Of a stretch of 33,855 nucleotides of DNA, positions 1-7,856 are shown one piece after another (the stretch's first letter is position 1; each line of letters starts with the position of its first letter). This stretch comes from Chloroflexota bacterium (lineage in GTDB: Bacteria; Chloroflexota; Chloroflexia; Thermomicrobiales; JADLAZ01). Both the position numbers and the translations under genes were made by a program. A model generated the notes under the pieces. The model was not told the origin of the DNA. It was given only the letters and a program-made list of their open reading frames with translations, and ran no database searches. The stretch is taken from the NCBI GenBank assembly GCA_020849725.1, contig JADLAZ010000009.1, positions 1-33,855 of the forward strand, read 5' to 3'.

Positions 1-959
1 ACGACCCGGCTTTCCCGGCCGAGCTGAGCGTCGCCGCCGACAAGCTCCAGGACCTGCGCTATGGCGAGAACCCGCACCAGACGGCCGCCTTCTACCGCCA
101 GCGCGTCGTCGGCCCGGCCGTGGCCGGCGTCGCCACCGCGCGCCAACTGCACGGCAAGGAGCTTTCGTACAACAACATCCTCGACGCCGACGCCGCCTGG
201 ACCGCCGCTGTCGATTTCCCGGCCACTACCTGCGTGATCGTCAAGCACGCCATCCCTTGCGGCCTGGCGACGCGGACTAGCTCGGCCGCGGCCTACGGCG
301 CGGCCTTTGCTGGCGACCCGGTGTCGGCCTTCGGCGGCATCGTCGCGCTCAACGGCATCGTCGATGCGGCGATGGCGGTGGCGATGGCCGACGTCTTCTA
401 TGAGGTCGTGCTGGCCTGGGGTTTCGAGCCGGCCGCCGTCGAGACGCTCGGTCGCAAGAAGAACCTGCGGCTGCTGGAGGTCGGACGCGAGGGTGGCCGC
501 CCGCCGCACTGGCAGTGGCGGCAGGTAACCGGTGGCTTCCTGGTCCAGACGCCTGACCAGACGCCGGCGGCGCTCGATCTGACCACCGTCAGCGCGCGGC
601 CGCCGACCGACACCGAGATAGCCGATCTGCGCTTCGCCTGGCGGGCGGTCAAGCACGTCCGCTCGAATGCAATCGCCCTGGCCAAGGATGGGGCGCTGAC
701 TGGCGTCGGTCCCGGCCAGCCGAATCGCCGCGACGCCGCCGACCTGGCTATCGCCCGCGCCGGCGCGGCCACCGCCGGCAGCGTCGCCGCCTCCGACGCA
801 TTCTTCCCCTTCCCCGACGCGCTGGAGCTGCTGGCGCGGGCCGGCGTCACCGCTGTCATCCACCCCGGCGGCTCGATCCGCGATCGGGACAGCATTGCCC
901 TCGCCAACCAATATGGCATCGCGCTGGTGACGACCGGCATGCGCCACTTCCGGCATTAG
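1..959 (+). CDS. purH: Bifunctional AICAR transformylase / IMP cyclohydrolase, C-terminal part (5' cut by window edge)
   Basis: PurH catalyses the last two steps of IMP synthesis in the cytoplasm: formyl transfer to AICAR and ring closure. The frame is open from base 3, so the start lies outside the window. The visible part is essentially the transformylase domain. It has the family motif LRYGENPHQ (bases 54-80), then KELSYNNILDADAAW, the KHAIPCG loop with its active-site Lys-His, the segment DPVSAFGGIVALN, FAWRAVKHVRSNAI, SDAFFPFPD, and the typical end TGMRHFRH before TAG at 957-959. A GTG at 120 is only an internal codon. A long hairpin follows the stop by 13 bases. The IMP cyclohydrolase half must lie upstream. 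The assignment is close to certain. Confidence 0.97.
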   Translation, partial: DPAFPAELSVAADKLQDLRYGENPHQTAAFYRQRVVGPAVAGVATARQLHGKELSYNNILDADAAWTAAVDFPATTCVIVKHAIPCGLATRTSSAAAYGAAFAGDPVSAFGGIVALNGIVDAAMAVAMADVFYEVVLAWGFEPAAVETLGRKKNLRLLEVGREGGRPPHWQWRQVTGGFLVQTPDQTPAALDLTTVSARPPTDTEIADLRFAWRAVKHVRSNAIALAKDGALTGVGPGQPNRRDAADLAIARAGAATAGSVAASDAFFPFPDALELLARAGVTAVIHPGGSIRDRDSIALANQYGIALVTTGMRHFRH

Positions 960-972
960 GAGGGTCAATGGT

Positions 973-1051
973 CCAGGAGGCCGGTGGGCGAGTGGAGCCA
1001 GGAAGCAGTAGAGCCGGCTCCCTGTTTCCGCCTCGCCCACCGGCCTCCTGG
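973..1051. terminator. Long hairpin with a perfect 20-bp stem downstream of purH
   Basis: Bases 973-992 are the exact reverse complement of 1032-1051. The 39-base interval can fold further: 1001-1008 pairs with 1022-1029 with one G-U, and 1011-1020 is a 10-base palindrome. There is no T-run after the stem, so it is not a textbook intrinsic terminator. It sits between purH and the next gene, where it could stop transcription, protect the purH mRNA 3' end, or be a copy of a dispersed palindromic repeat. Confidence 0.6.
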
Positions 1052-1101
1052 CACACCTCCTCCTCCCAACACCGATAGCTCTACTGACATGAGGTGCGAT
1101 G

Positions 1102-1905
1102 ATGTCGATGACGATTGCCATTCAGGAGAACTTGCTGCCGGGTGCGACGCGGCGCGAGCAGTTCGCCAATGCCGCCGCCTATGGATATGGCGGCATCGAG
1201 GCGCGCGGCAATCTGCTGCTGGGACACGTGGCCGAGTACCGCGCGCTGAGCGAGCAGGTTGGCCTGCCGATCACGACCATCTGCACGGGCGTGCGCGGCT
1301 GCCTGCTCGACCCCGACCCAACTGAGCGCCAGGCGGCGGTCGACAGCATCCTGGAGCTGCTGCGGGCCGGTCACGCGCTCGGCGGCGCGCACCTGATCGC
1401 CGTGCCGATCTTCGGCAAGCCGCGCCTGCCGGACCTGTCGCCCTATCAGTCAGCGGTGGAGCTGGAGGATGCCCTGATCCTGCCGCTGCTGCGGCAGATC
1501 GCACGCGCCGCCGAGGCCGAGCGCTTGACAGCGAAGCTGCTGCTGGAGCCGCTCAACCGCTACGAGACGCATTTTCTGAACCGAGTCGAGCAGGCGGTCG
1601 AGCTGGCCGAGCACGTCGGCAGCGCCACCATCGGTGTCATCGCCGACTTCTTCCACATGCACATCGAGGAGGCCGACATCGACGCCACGCTGCGCCACTT
1701 CGCCGGCCGCATCGATCACCTGCACCTGGCCGACTCGAACCGCAAGCTGCCCGGCCAGGGGCACATGGCTTACGCGCGCCACGTGGCGACGCTGCGCGAG
1801 ACGGGCTACGGCGGCGCGCTGGCGCTGGAGTGCGGCATCCTGGGCGACCCGACGATCGAGCTACCGCGGTCGGCGGCGCTGCTGAACGGATGGGCTGGCC
1901 GGTGA
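1102..1905 (+). CDS. Sugar epimerase/isomerase of the xylose-isomerase-like TIM-barrel family
   Basis: A 267-residue cytoplasmic TIM-barrel enzyme (AP endonuclease family 2 fold) of the type that includes D-tagatose 3-epimerase, D-psicose epimerase and hydroxypyruvate isomerase. Visible metal-site residues are E149 (LLLEPLNRYE), D182 (VIADFFHMH), H208 (DHLHLADSNR) and E243 (ALECG). Their spacing matches that recalled for Pseudomonas cichorii D-tagatose 3-epimerase (152, 185, 211, 246). The HLADSNRKLPGQGH segment is typical. Three in-frame ATGs lie at 1099, 1102 and 1108. GAGGTG at 1091-1096 gives the best spacing for 1102. The exact substrate cannot be read from sequence. The gene stands alone, between the purH hairpin and convergent coaBC. 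Confidence 0.85.
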   Translation: MSMTIAIQENLLPGATRREQFANAAAYGYGGIEARGNLLLGHVAEYRALSEQVGLPITTICTGVRGCLLDPDPTERQAAVDSILELLRAGHALGGAHLIAVPIFGKPRLPDLSPYQSAVELEDALILPLLRQIARAAEAERLTAKLLLEPLNRYETHFLNRVEQAVELAEHVGSATIGVIADFFHMHIEEADIDATLRHFAGRIDHLHLADSNRKLPGQGHMAYARHVATLRETGYGGALALECGILGDPTIELPRSAALLNGWAGR

Positions 1906-1953
1906 CCAGGCCGGGCAGCCACACGGGCGGCCCCTGCGAGCAGCGGCGCGGCG

Positions 1954-3183
1954 TCAGTCACGGGCGGCCAGCAGCGCGGCCAGCCGGTCGAGGATGATGC
2001 CGGCGGTGGCCGCCTTCGGCTGCACCGACAGCGCCTCGACCCCGCCCTCAGCGTCGAGCAGCGTCACGGCGCTGTCGTCGGCGCCGATGCTGCTGACGGC
2101 GTCGTTGGCGACGATCAGCGCCAGCCCCTTGGCCGCCAGCTTGGCGCGCGCGTTGGTCAGCAAGTCGTTGGTCTCGGCGGCGAAGCCGATCTTGATCAGT
2201 CCGGGCCGATCGAGCGACGCCAGGATGTCCGGGTTCTTGACCAGCTCGACCGTCAGGCCGCCCTCACCCTTCTTGATCTTCTGCTCGGCGGCGATCGCCG
2301 GCCGGTAGTCGGCAACGGCGGCGGCCATGATGAGGGCGTCGGCCACCCGTGTCGCCGCCTCGACGGCGACTTGCATCGCCAGCGCCGTCGTCACCGGCAC
2401 GGTCGTCACCGCCGGTGGCGCGGCCGCCGCGCCCGGCCCGACGATGTAGGTGACCCGCGCGCCGCGCGCCAGCGCCGCCGCCGCCAGCGCTGCGCCCATC
2501 TTGCCGCTGGAGCGGTTGCCGATGAAGCGCACCGGGTCGAGTGGCTCCTGCGTGCCGCCGGAGGTGATGACGATGTGCCGGCCGCGCAGCGTGCCCCGGC
2601 CGGCCAGCAACCCGGCCGCCGCCGCGACGATGCGCCCGACCGCCACCAGTCGGCCGGGGCCAATCGCGCCGGAGGCCAGCCGGCCCTCGTCGGGGCCGAC
2701 GATGGTCGCGCCGCGCGCGGCCAGTGTGGCCAGGTTGGCCTGCGTGGCGACGTGGGTATACATCAGCCGGTCCATCGCCGGCGCAATCAGCAGCGGCGCC
2801 TCAGTTGCCAGCGCCGTGATCGTCAGCATATCGTCGCTGAGGCCGGCCGCCAGCCGGGCGATGGTGTTGGCCGTGGCCGGCGCGACGATCAGCAGGTCGG
2901 CCTGCTCGCCGAGCGAGACGTGGCCGTGCTCCTCACCCGACCACGGCTCCCAAACGTCGGTGGCGACCTTGCGGTGCGTCAGCGACTGGAAGGTCAGGGG
3001 CTGGACGAAGCGCTGGGCAGCGGCGGTCATGATGACATCGACGACCGCACCGGCGGTCATCAGCTGGCGGACCAGTTCGACGGCCTTGTAGCAGGCGATG
3101 CCACCGCTGACGCCAACGACGACGCGGGCGCCGGTCAGCGCGACCAGTGGCATGGCAGCCGCCGGTAGGGTTGGGTCGCTCAC
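1954..3183 (-). CDS. coaBC: Phosphopantothenoylcysteine decarboxylase / phosphopantothenate-cysteine ligase
   Basis: This bifunctional enzyme joins cysteine to 4'-phosphopantothenate and decarboxylates the product, two steps of coenzyme A synthesis. The 409 residues are of family length. The N-terminal flavin-dependent CoaC half shows GVSGGIACYKA (24-34), the active-site histidine in EHGHVSL (H88) and APATANTIA. The C-terminal CoaB half starts near residue 200 with ITSGGTQEPLDPVRFIGNRSSGKMG and carries AAAVADYRP and QKIKKGEG. Three CoaC substrate-clamp positions are changed: PAMN reads PAMD (D138), ACG reads ASG (S171) and GRM reads GRL. The start is GTG at 3183; an internal ATG at residue 11 is an alternative. 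It follows the DUF2085 gene on the same strand by 134 bases. Confidence 0.95.
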   Translation of the reverse strand: MSDPTLPAAAMPLVALTGARVVVGVSGGIACYKAVELVRQLMTAGAVVDVIMTAAAQRFVQPLTFQSLTHRKVATDVWEPWSGEEHGHVSLGEQADLLIVAPATANTIARLAAGLSDDMLTITALATEAPLLIAPAMDRLMYTHVATQANLATLAARGATIVGPDEGRLASGAIGPGRLVAVGRIVAAAAGLLAGRGTLRGRHIVITSGGTQEPLDPVRFIGNRSSGKMGAALAAAALARGARVTYIVGPGAAAAPPAVTTVPVTTALAMQVAVEAATRVADALIMAAAVADYRPAIAAEQKIKKGEGGLTVELVKNPDILASLDRPGLIKIGFAAETNDLLTNARAKLAAKGLALIVANDAVSSIGADDSAVTLLDAEGGVEALSVQPKAATAGIILDRLAALLAARD

Positions 3184-3317
3184 TCATCACCGCCCATCAT
3201 GGCCCTCGGTCGTCGCACCTAGTATGCACCGGCCAGGCCATGGTGGGCTATGGGGCTGCACGCTGGGAAGCAGAAGCCGGCATGACGAGCGGTGGCGCGC
3301 CAACCGTGCCCCGGCGG

Positions 3318-3884
3318 CTATGTGGACAGGCCCAACCGCTGGAATCGCACCTCGATGATGGCGCGGACCTCGGCCATGCCAATCTCCAGCCGCGGGTAGA
3401 GCAGCCCGACGACGGCCAGGCCGAACAGTGCACCGGTGGCTAGCCGCAGCAGCGGCGTGCTCTCGCGCCAGCCGAGCAGTTGCGTCAGGCCATCGACGAC
3501 GAGTGGCGCGACCAACACGGCGAAGCCCAACCAGCCGAGCGGCCGCAGCCGATGGCGCAGCGGCACGAATGCCAGCCCGGCCAGCGCCATCGACAGATAG
3601 ATCGCTGTCTCGCGCTGACAGGTCGCCATCTGCACGCCCCAGGGATAGAAGCTGTGACTGGGGATCTGGGTGCAGATCGCGCTGTAGAAGCCGTAGATCG
3701 GTTGGGCCAGCGCCGGCCGGTTGGACGCCGCCAGCCAGGCCGCTGCCAGCGGCAGGCCGGCGAGGACCAGGCTCAGGACATTCGTGAGCGCCAGCCAGTG
3801 GCGGGCAAAGCCCAGCATCAGCCGATTGAGGCCGAGCAGCAGGCCGCGCGCGGCCGGCGAGCGGCGGCGAACGAGTGTAGCCAT
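3318..3884 (-). CDS. DUF2085 family integral membrane protein
   Basis: A 188-residue membrane protein of unknown function. After a short basic N-terminus (MATLVRRRSPAARG) come several hydrophobic segments and the DUF2085 signature around ICTQIPSHSFYPWGVQMATCQRETAIYL. This is the region where the family usually has a conserved CHQ...R-S...C-R pattern; here the CHQ histidine is Thr. The open frame continues upstream to 4055. ATG 3884 is chosen because a good ribosome site (GGAAGGGA, 3890-3897) lies five bases before it and the upstream residues are unlike the family. It lies divergent from the Uma2 gene and 134 bases before coaBC, possibly in one transcript with it. Confidence 0.8.
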   Translation of the reverse strand: MATLVRRRSPAARGLLLGLNRLMLGFARHWLALTNVLSLVLAGLPLAAAWLAASNRPALAQPIYGFYSAICTQIPSHSFYPWGVQMATCQRETAIYLSMALAGLAFVPLRHRLRPLGWLGFAVLVAPLVVDGLTQLLGWRESTPLLRLATGALFGLAVVGLLYPRLEIGMAEVRAIIEVRFQRLGLST

Positions 3885-3942
3885 CGCATCCCTTCCGGTA
3901 GGAGCCACGGCGGCAACGCGGCCGACGATGGTCCTGCCTGGA

Positions 3943-3971
3943 ATGCTAGACCCCGCCGCGAAGCCCTGCCA
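3943..3971 (-). promoter_or_regulatory. Possible promoter of the DUF2085 gene
   Basis: On the minus strand TAGCAT (3948-3943) is a possible -10. TGGCAG lies 17 bases upstream, or CTGGCA 18 bases upstream. The predicted start of transcription would fall about 50 bases before ATG 3884. The -35 is a poor match, so support is weak. Confidence 0.3.
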
Positions 3972-4009
3972 GAGGGGCGAGGAGGCCGATTGGTCCCGAT
4001 ATAGCGGGT

Positions 4010-4038
4010 TTGTCCGGGTCAGCGCCGAGCGGTAGACT
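4010..4038 (+). promoter_or_regulatory. Sigma-70-type promoter of the Uma2 gene
   Basis: TTGTCC (4010-4015) and TAGACT (4033-4038) are separated by exactly 17 bases. Transcription would begin near 4045, which places the open frame upstream of 4045 outside the mRNA and supports translation from GTG 4082. Confidence 0.6.
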
Positions 4039-4081
4039 GACTTTGACGCCAGCACGACCGCGACGTGATAGGAGGCGGCCC

Positions 4082-4603
4082 GTGACGACGACCACGCGCC
4101 TGGTCACCGCCGACAAGTTGATGCGCCTGCCCGATGACGGATTGAGACGCGAGTTGATCGCGGGGGAGATCCGGACGATGGCGCCGGTCGGTGCGCAGAG
4201 TGCCAGGATCACCGCCAGGCTCTGCACATCGCTGGAAATGCATGCACAGGCGCATGGCCTTGGCGACGTGTTCAGTGGTGAGCCAGGCTTCTTCCTGGCC
4301 GAGCATCCTGACACCGTCCGAGCGCCTGACATCGCGTTCATCAAGCACGAGCGGGCGGTGGAACTACGGGAGCAGACTGGCTACATTCCCGGGCCACCGA
4401 CGCTGGCGATCGAAGTGATCTCGCCCAACGACCTCTATACCGAGGTCGATGACAAGGTGGCGATGTGGCTCGGGTACGGCGTGGAGACGGTCGTCGTCGT
4501 CAACCCACGCAACCGAACCGCGACCGTCCATCGCTCGCCCAACCGGGTGACGCGACTGATCGACACCGACACGCTCAGCGGCGAGGATGTCGTGCCGGGC
4601 TAG
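4082..4603 (+). CDS. Uma2 family (DUF820) PD-(D/E)XK nuclease, C-terminus cut by an in-frame TAG
   Basis: This is an Uma2-type putative restriction-like endonuclease of 173 residues; the family's biological role is unsettled. Motifs from GTG 4082 are the N-terminal E24 (LRRELIAGEI), D83 (APDIAFIKHER), E111 and S114 (LAIEVISPND), and K125 (VDDKVAMWLGYGVETVVVVNP), which together form the expected PD-(D/E)XK site. AGGAGG immediately precedes the GTG, and a promoter at 4010-4038 fits this start. The reading frame stops at TAG 4601-4603 after GEDVVPG. The 15 codons that follow in frame read TMPVATIFADELAE before TAG 4646-4648. That matches the usual Uma2 ending PG-aromatic-x-hPV-x-x-IF, so the stop looks like a recent TGG-to-TAG change or a sequencing error. 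The nuclease core is intact. Confidence 0.85.
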   Translation: MTTTTRLVTADKLMRLPDDGLRRELIAGEIRTMAPVGAQSARITARLCTSLEMHAQAHGLGDVFSGEPGFFLAEHPDTVRAPDIAFIKHERAVELREQTGYIPGPPTLAIEVISPNDLYTEVDDKVAMWLGYGVETVVVVNPRNRTATVHRSPNRVTRLIDTDTLSGEDVVPG

Positions 4604-4671
4604 ACGATGCCGGTGGCAACGATCTTCGCGGATGAACTGGCGGAGTAGCCGGTCGCCGTGACGAGCGCGTC

Positions 4672-5847
4672 TCAGCGCGGCGCGAAGGCGGACAGGCCGG
4701 TGAGTTCCCGCCCGACGATCAGCGCCTGAATGGCATCAGTCCCCTCGTAGGTGTAGAGTGCCTCGATGTCGGCGTGCAAACGGGCGACGTGGCGCTCCAG
4801 CAGAACGCCATTGCCGCCGAGCAGATCGCGCGCGTCGGCGATGATCTGGCGCGCGGTGCGGGCGTTGTGCATCTTGGCCAGCGAGGCCATCCCGTCGGTG
4901 ATCTGTCCTGCCTCGGCCAACTGCGCCAGCCGCCGGCAGAGCAGTTGCATGCCGGTCAGGTCGGCCAGCATGCGCGCCAGCGTCGCCTGCACGAGCTGGA
5001 AGGCGGCCAGCGGCCGACCGAACTGCTGGCGCTCCGCCACGTAGGCCAGCGCCGTCTCATAGGCCGCCTCGGCGTAGCCGAGCGCCATCCAGGCGATGCC
5101 GACGCGCGTCGCCAACAGCACGCGCGCCGTGTCGCGGAAACCGTGGCTACCGGTCAGGCGGTTGGCCGCCGGCACGGGCGCGTCCGCCAGCACGATATCG
5201 GCCTGCCAGACGGCTCGCTGAGACGCTTTGCCGGTTATCAGCGTGGTGGTGACGCCGGGCGTGCCGCGCTCGACGACGAAGCCGCCGACCTGGCCGTCGT
5301 CGTCGCGCGCCCAGACGATGATAAGGTCGGCAAAGGTGGCGTTGCCGACCCAGCGCTTGGCGCCGTCGAGCCGGTAACCGGCGCCGTCGCGGCGGGCGCG
5401 CGTCTCCAGCAGCACCACATCCGAGCCGTGCGCCGGCTCCGTCAGCGCGAAGGCGCCGATCAGGTCGAGGCGGGCCAGACCCGGCAGCCAGCGCCGCCGC
5501 TGCTCGTCGGAGCCGAGCAGCCCGATCGCCTGCATCACCAGCCCCGACTGCACGGCGAAGAAGGTCGCCAGGCTGCCGTCGGCGCGGGCCAGCTCGGCAT
5601 TGACCAGCCCGGCGGCCAGATGGCTGAGACCGGGGCAGCCGTCGCCACGCAGCGACTCGCCGCAGACGCCCAGTGCCGCCAGCGGCGGCAGCAGCGCGAA
5701 CGGAAACGCCGCCCTCTCCCAGTAGTCGTCGATGACCGGCCGCACCTCGCACTCGCCGAAAGCGCGCACGCGGTCGCGCACCACCCGCTCGGCTGGCGTC
5801 AGCAGATCGTCCAGCCGCAGGAAGTCAGCGCCGGACAGTGTCGACAT
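4672..5847 (-). CDS. Acyl-CoA dehydrogenase, glutaryl-CoA dehydrogenase-like
   Basis: A 391-residue FAD-dependent acyl-CoA dehydrogenase. Order of features: the all-alpha N-terminal domain (LTPAERVVRDRVRAFGE), the beta domain with GAFALTEPAHGSD and KRWVGNATFADLIIVWARD, and the C-terminal helical domain with QQFGRPLAAFQLVQ, DLLGGNGVLLERHVARLHAD and TYEGTDAIQALIVGRELTG. The likely catalytic base is E368. The ending resembles glutaryl-CoA dehydrogenases, which oxidise and decarboxylate glutaryl-CoA in lysine/tryptophan breakdown, but another short-chain substrate is possible. The open frame runs up to 6078. ATG 5847 is chosen for GGAGGAG just upstream and because the family starts there. The gene is divergent from a MarR regulator 260 bases away, a common local-control layout. 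Confidence 0.88.
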   Translation of the reverse strand: MSTLSGADFLRLDDLLTPAERVVRDRVRAFGECEVRPVIDDYWERAAFPFALLPPLAALGVCGESLRGDGCPGLSHLAAGLVNAELARADGSLATFFAVQSGLVMQAIGLLGSDEQRRRWLPGLARLDLIGAFALTEPAHGSDVVLLETRARRDGAGYRLDGAKRWVGNATFADLIIVWARDDDGQVGGFVVERGTPGVTTTLITGKASQRAVWQADIVLADAPVPAANRLTGSHGFRDTARVLLATRVGIAWMALGYAEAAYETALAYVAERQQFGRPLAAFQLVQATLARMLADLTGMQLLCRRLAQLAEAGQITDGMASLAKMHNARTARQIIADARDLLGGNGVLLERHVARLHADIEALYTYEGTDAIQALIVGRELTGLSAFAPR

Positions 5848-6053
5848 CGACTCCTCCAGGGTGACGGCTGGCGCCGACGCTGGCCCAGCCGGCGGCATCG
5901 TCGCGCAGGTCGGCAGCGCGGTCCAGAGGTCGGCGCAACCAGGCGGCCACCTGCCCCGTAAACGTGAGTAAGCGGCGCAACAGCGGCCGCGGGCGGTCGT
6001 GTCAGGCACAGCTCGGGTCGGGTGGCGGCATACGCAGCCGGCCACAACCTCGG

Positions 6054-6059
6054 TACAAT
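6054..6059 (+). promoter_or_regulatory. Possible -10 box for the MarR gene in the divergent spacer 5848-6107
   Basis: TACAAT fits a -10 element about 48 bases before GTG 6108. No recognisable -35 lies 16-18 bases upstream. The remainder of the 260-base spacer is GC-rich, and I see no clear palindromic MarR operator in it. Confidence 0.3.
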
Positions 6060-6107
6060 GGCGCCGATCGGGCGGCACGCCCGTGAGGCCGGGTCAAGGA
6101 GCAGCGT

Positions 6108-6629
6108 GTGACGGTCGTGTCAGGTCCACCGGAAGAGTACCTCGATCTGACATGTGCCGAGCGGCTGGTCCAGGTGCTGCTCCCGCTCATGCGCCAGCTC
6201 AGCGTCGAAACCGAGGCGGCCGGCGGCGACGGCCTGACGATGGCCCAGTTTCGCCTGCTGGCGGCGCTGGTGCGCCGCGCTTACACTGCCGGCGAGCTGG
6301 CGGGACACCTGGGTGTCGCCGCCTCGACGATGACTGGCCTGGTCGCGCCGCTGGCCAAGCGCGGCCTGGTCGAGCGTGGCCAGGCCGCGGCCGACCGCCG
6401 CGTGGTCGCACTGCGCGTGACCGACCACGGCCGCGCCTGCTACGCGCGCATGGAGGAGCGGGTGCTGATCTTCCTGGCCGGCGTCTTCGCCGGGCTGACG
6501 CCGGAGACGAAGGCAGCGCTGCTGACCGGTCTCGCCGGCCTCGACCTGGCCATCGGCCGGCCACGAACCAACGGCCACGCGACCATGGCCGCCGCGCCCC
6601 GCGCCCACCGGCCCGCCGGGCCCTCCTGA
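6108..6629 (+). CDS. MarR family transcriptional regulator
   Basis: A 173-residue winged-helix DNA-binding protein, expected to act as a dimer. Core features are helix 1 ERLVQVLLPLMRQL, the recognition region LTMAQFRLLAAL...TAGELAGHLGVAASTMTGLVAPLAKRGLVER, the wing AADRRVVALRVTDHG, and a C-terminal dimerisation helix. The last ~35 residues (after about RPRTNG) are low-complexity and Pro/Ala-rich. The start is GTG 6108 with AAGGAG upstream; the overlapping GTG at 6106 runs straight into TGA. Its divergent partner is the acyl-CoA dehydrogenase, and the ABC permeases lie downstream, so either could be its target. Its ligand is unknown. Confidence 0.88.
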   Translation: MTVVSGPPEEYLDLTCAERLVQVLLPLMRQLSVETEAAGGDGLTMAQFRLLAALVRRAYTAGELAGHLGVAASTMTGLVAPLAKRGLVERGQAAADRRVVALRVTDHGRACYARMEERVLIFLAGVFAGLTPETKAALLTGLAGLDLAIGRPRTNGHATMAAAPRAHRPAGPS

Positions 6630-6902
6630 CCGACCGCCACTCCTGGCTGCGCACGGGGCGCCACTGGTGGCCGACCCGCGCACCGAAGATGAAGAGGGGC
6701 TGATCGACATGGCTCATCGGCTGGCTGATCTGGTGTCAGGACGAGGCCGGGCCGGACCAGGTCCTTCCCCGGGCAAGCGCCACGTCGATCGTTACCATGA
6801 CCCCGGCGTCCATGTCCCCTCCCGGCTGAGCGCGTGTCGTTCAGCAACACCGGTCTCCGCTGTGAGGCGCATGGGCGGCAACGAGCAACGGCATCATCCT
6901 CT

Positions 6903-7841
6903 ATGACACGCTTTTTGATCCGCCGCCTCATTCAATCGGCCCTGCTGCTGTGGGCGATCATGACGCTGACCTTCCTGCTGGTGCATGTGACGCCGGGCGG
7001 GCCGGACGCGATCCTGGTCGACAATCCGCGCGCCACTGAGGAGATGAAGCAGCGGCTGCGCGAGCGCTACGGCCTCGACCAGCCGCTGGGCGTCCAGTAC
7101 GTGCGCTGGCTCGGCGGCGTGCTGGTCGGGGACTTCGGCCGCTCCTACTCCAACGCCGCCCGGCCGGTGCTGGACGTGATCGGCGAGCGCGCCTGGGCCT
7201 CGGCCCAACTCGGCCTGCTAGCCTATGCGATCGGCATGGTCGGCATTCCCATCGGCATCTTCGCCGCGCTGCGGCGCGGCCGGGTGGGCGACACGGTCGT
7301 GCGCGTCTTCACCGTCATTGGCCACGCTGTCCCCACCTGGTGGCTGGCGCTGTCGATCATCGTGCTGATGAACTCGCTCATCGGCTGGTTTCCGAATGGT
7401 CAAGGGCGCGGCTCGCCGTGGGAGTGGTTCAAGTACATCATCCTGCCGGCGGCGCTGCTGGGCATCGGCGGCGTGATCACATTCTCCCGCTACGTGCGCT
7501 CGGAGGTATTGGAGATCGGCACGCAGGATTACATCCGCACCGCGCGCGCCAAGGGGCTGCCGCGGCAAGCCGTCACCTGGGGTCACATCATGCGCAACGC
7601 GCTGATGCCGGTGGTCACGATCCTGGGGGCGTTGCTGCCAGCCGTGCTGGGCGGCGCGGTCATCACCGAGACAATCTTCAACTGGCCGGGTATGGGCCGG
7701 CTGTTCTTCGAGGCGGCCAGCACCCGTGACTATCCGCTGCTGCTGGGCATCCTGCTGATCGGCACCTTTCTGACCATCCTCGGCACCTTGATTGCCGATC
7801 TGCTGTATGGCGTGGTCGACCCACGCATTCGGTACAGTTAG
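6903..7841 (+). CDS. ABC transporter permease, DppB/OppB type
   Basis: A 312-residue inner-membrane permease of the peptide/nickel/opine import class. It begins MTRFLIRRLIQSALLLWAIMTLTFLLVHVTPG, the usual first transmembrane helix and PGGP turn. It continues with LRERYGLDQPLGVQYVRWL, several transmembrane helices and the cytoplasmic EAA-like loop RTARAKGLPRQAVTWGHIMRNALMPV that docks the ATPase. The frame is open back to GTG 6834; ATG 6903 matches the family start, but no Shine-Dalgarno sequence is visible before either. The second permease follows 15 bases downstream. The 273 bases between the MarR stop and this gene hold no gene or clear promoter that I can support. Confidence 0.92.
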   Translation: MTRFLIRRLIQSALLLWAIMTLTFLLVHVTPGGPDAILVDNPRATEEMKQRLRERYGLDQPLGVQYVRWLGGVLVGDFGRSYSNAARPVLDVIGERAWASAQLGLLAYAIGMVGIPIGIFAALRRGRVGDTVVRVFTVIGHAVPTWWLALSIIVLMNSLIGWFPNGQGRGSPWEWFKYIILPAALLGIGGVITFSRYVRSEVLEIGTQDYIRTARAKGLPRQAVTWGHIMRNALMPVVTILGALLPAVLGGAVITETIFNWPGMGRLFFEAASTRDYPLLLGILLIGTFLTILGTLIADLLYGVVDPRIRYS

Positions 7842-7856
7842 CGACGAGGGGCGCGG

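Noticed and set aside
4010..4081. N-terminal extension of the Uma2 gene from 4010
   Set aside because: The promoter boxes lie inside it, its residues are basic and unlike the family, and GTG 4082 has a strong ribosome site.
4774..5961. A 395-codon plus-strand open frame over the acyl-CoA dehydrogenase
   Set aside because: Shadow of the minus-strand gene, with Gln/Arg-rich composition and no recognisable domain.
6667..6906. A 79-codon open frame between MarR and the permeases, considered as a small gene
   Set aside because: No ribosome site or family resemblance; composition is that of random GC-rich DNA.
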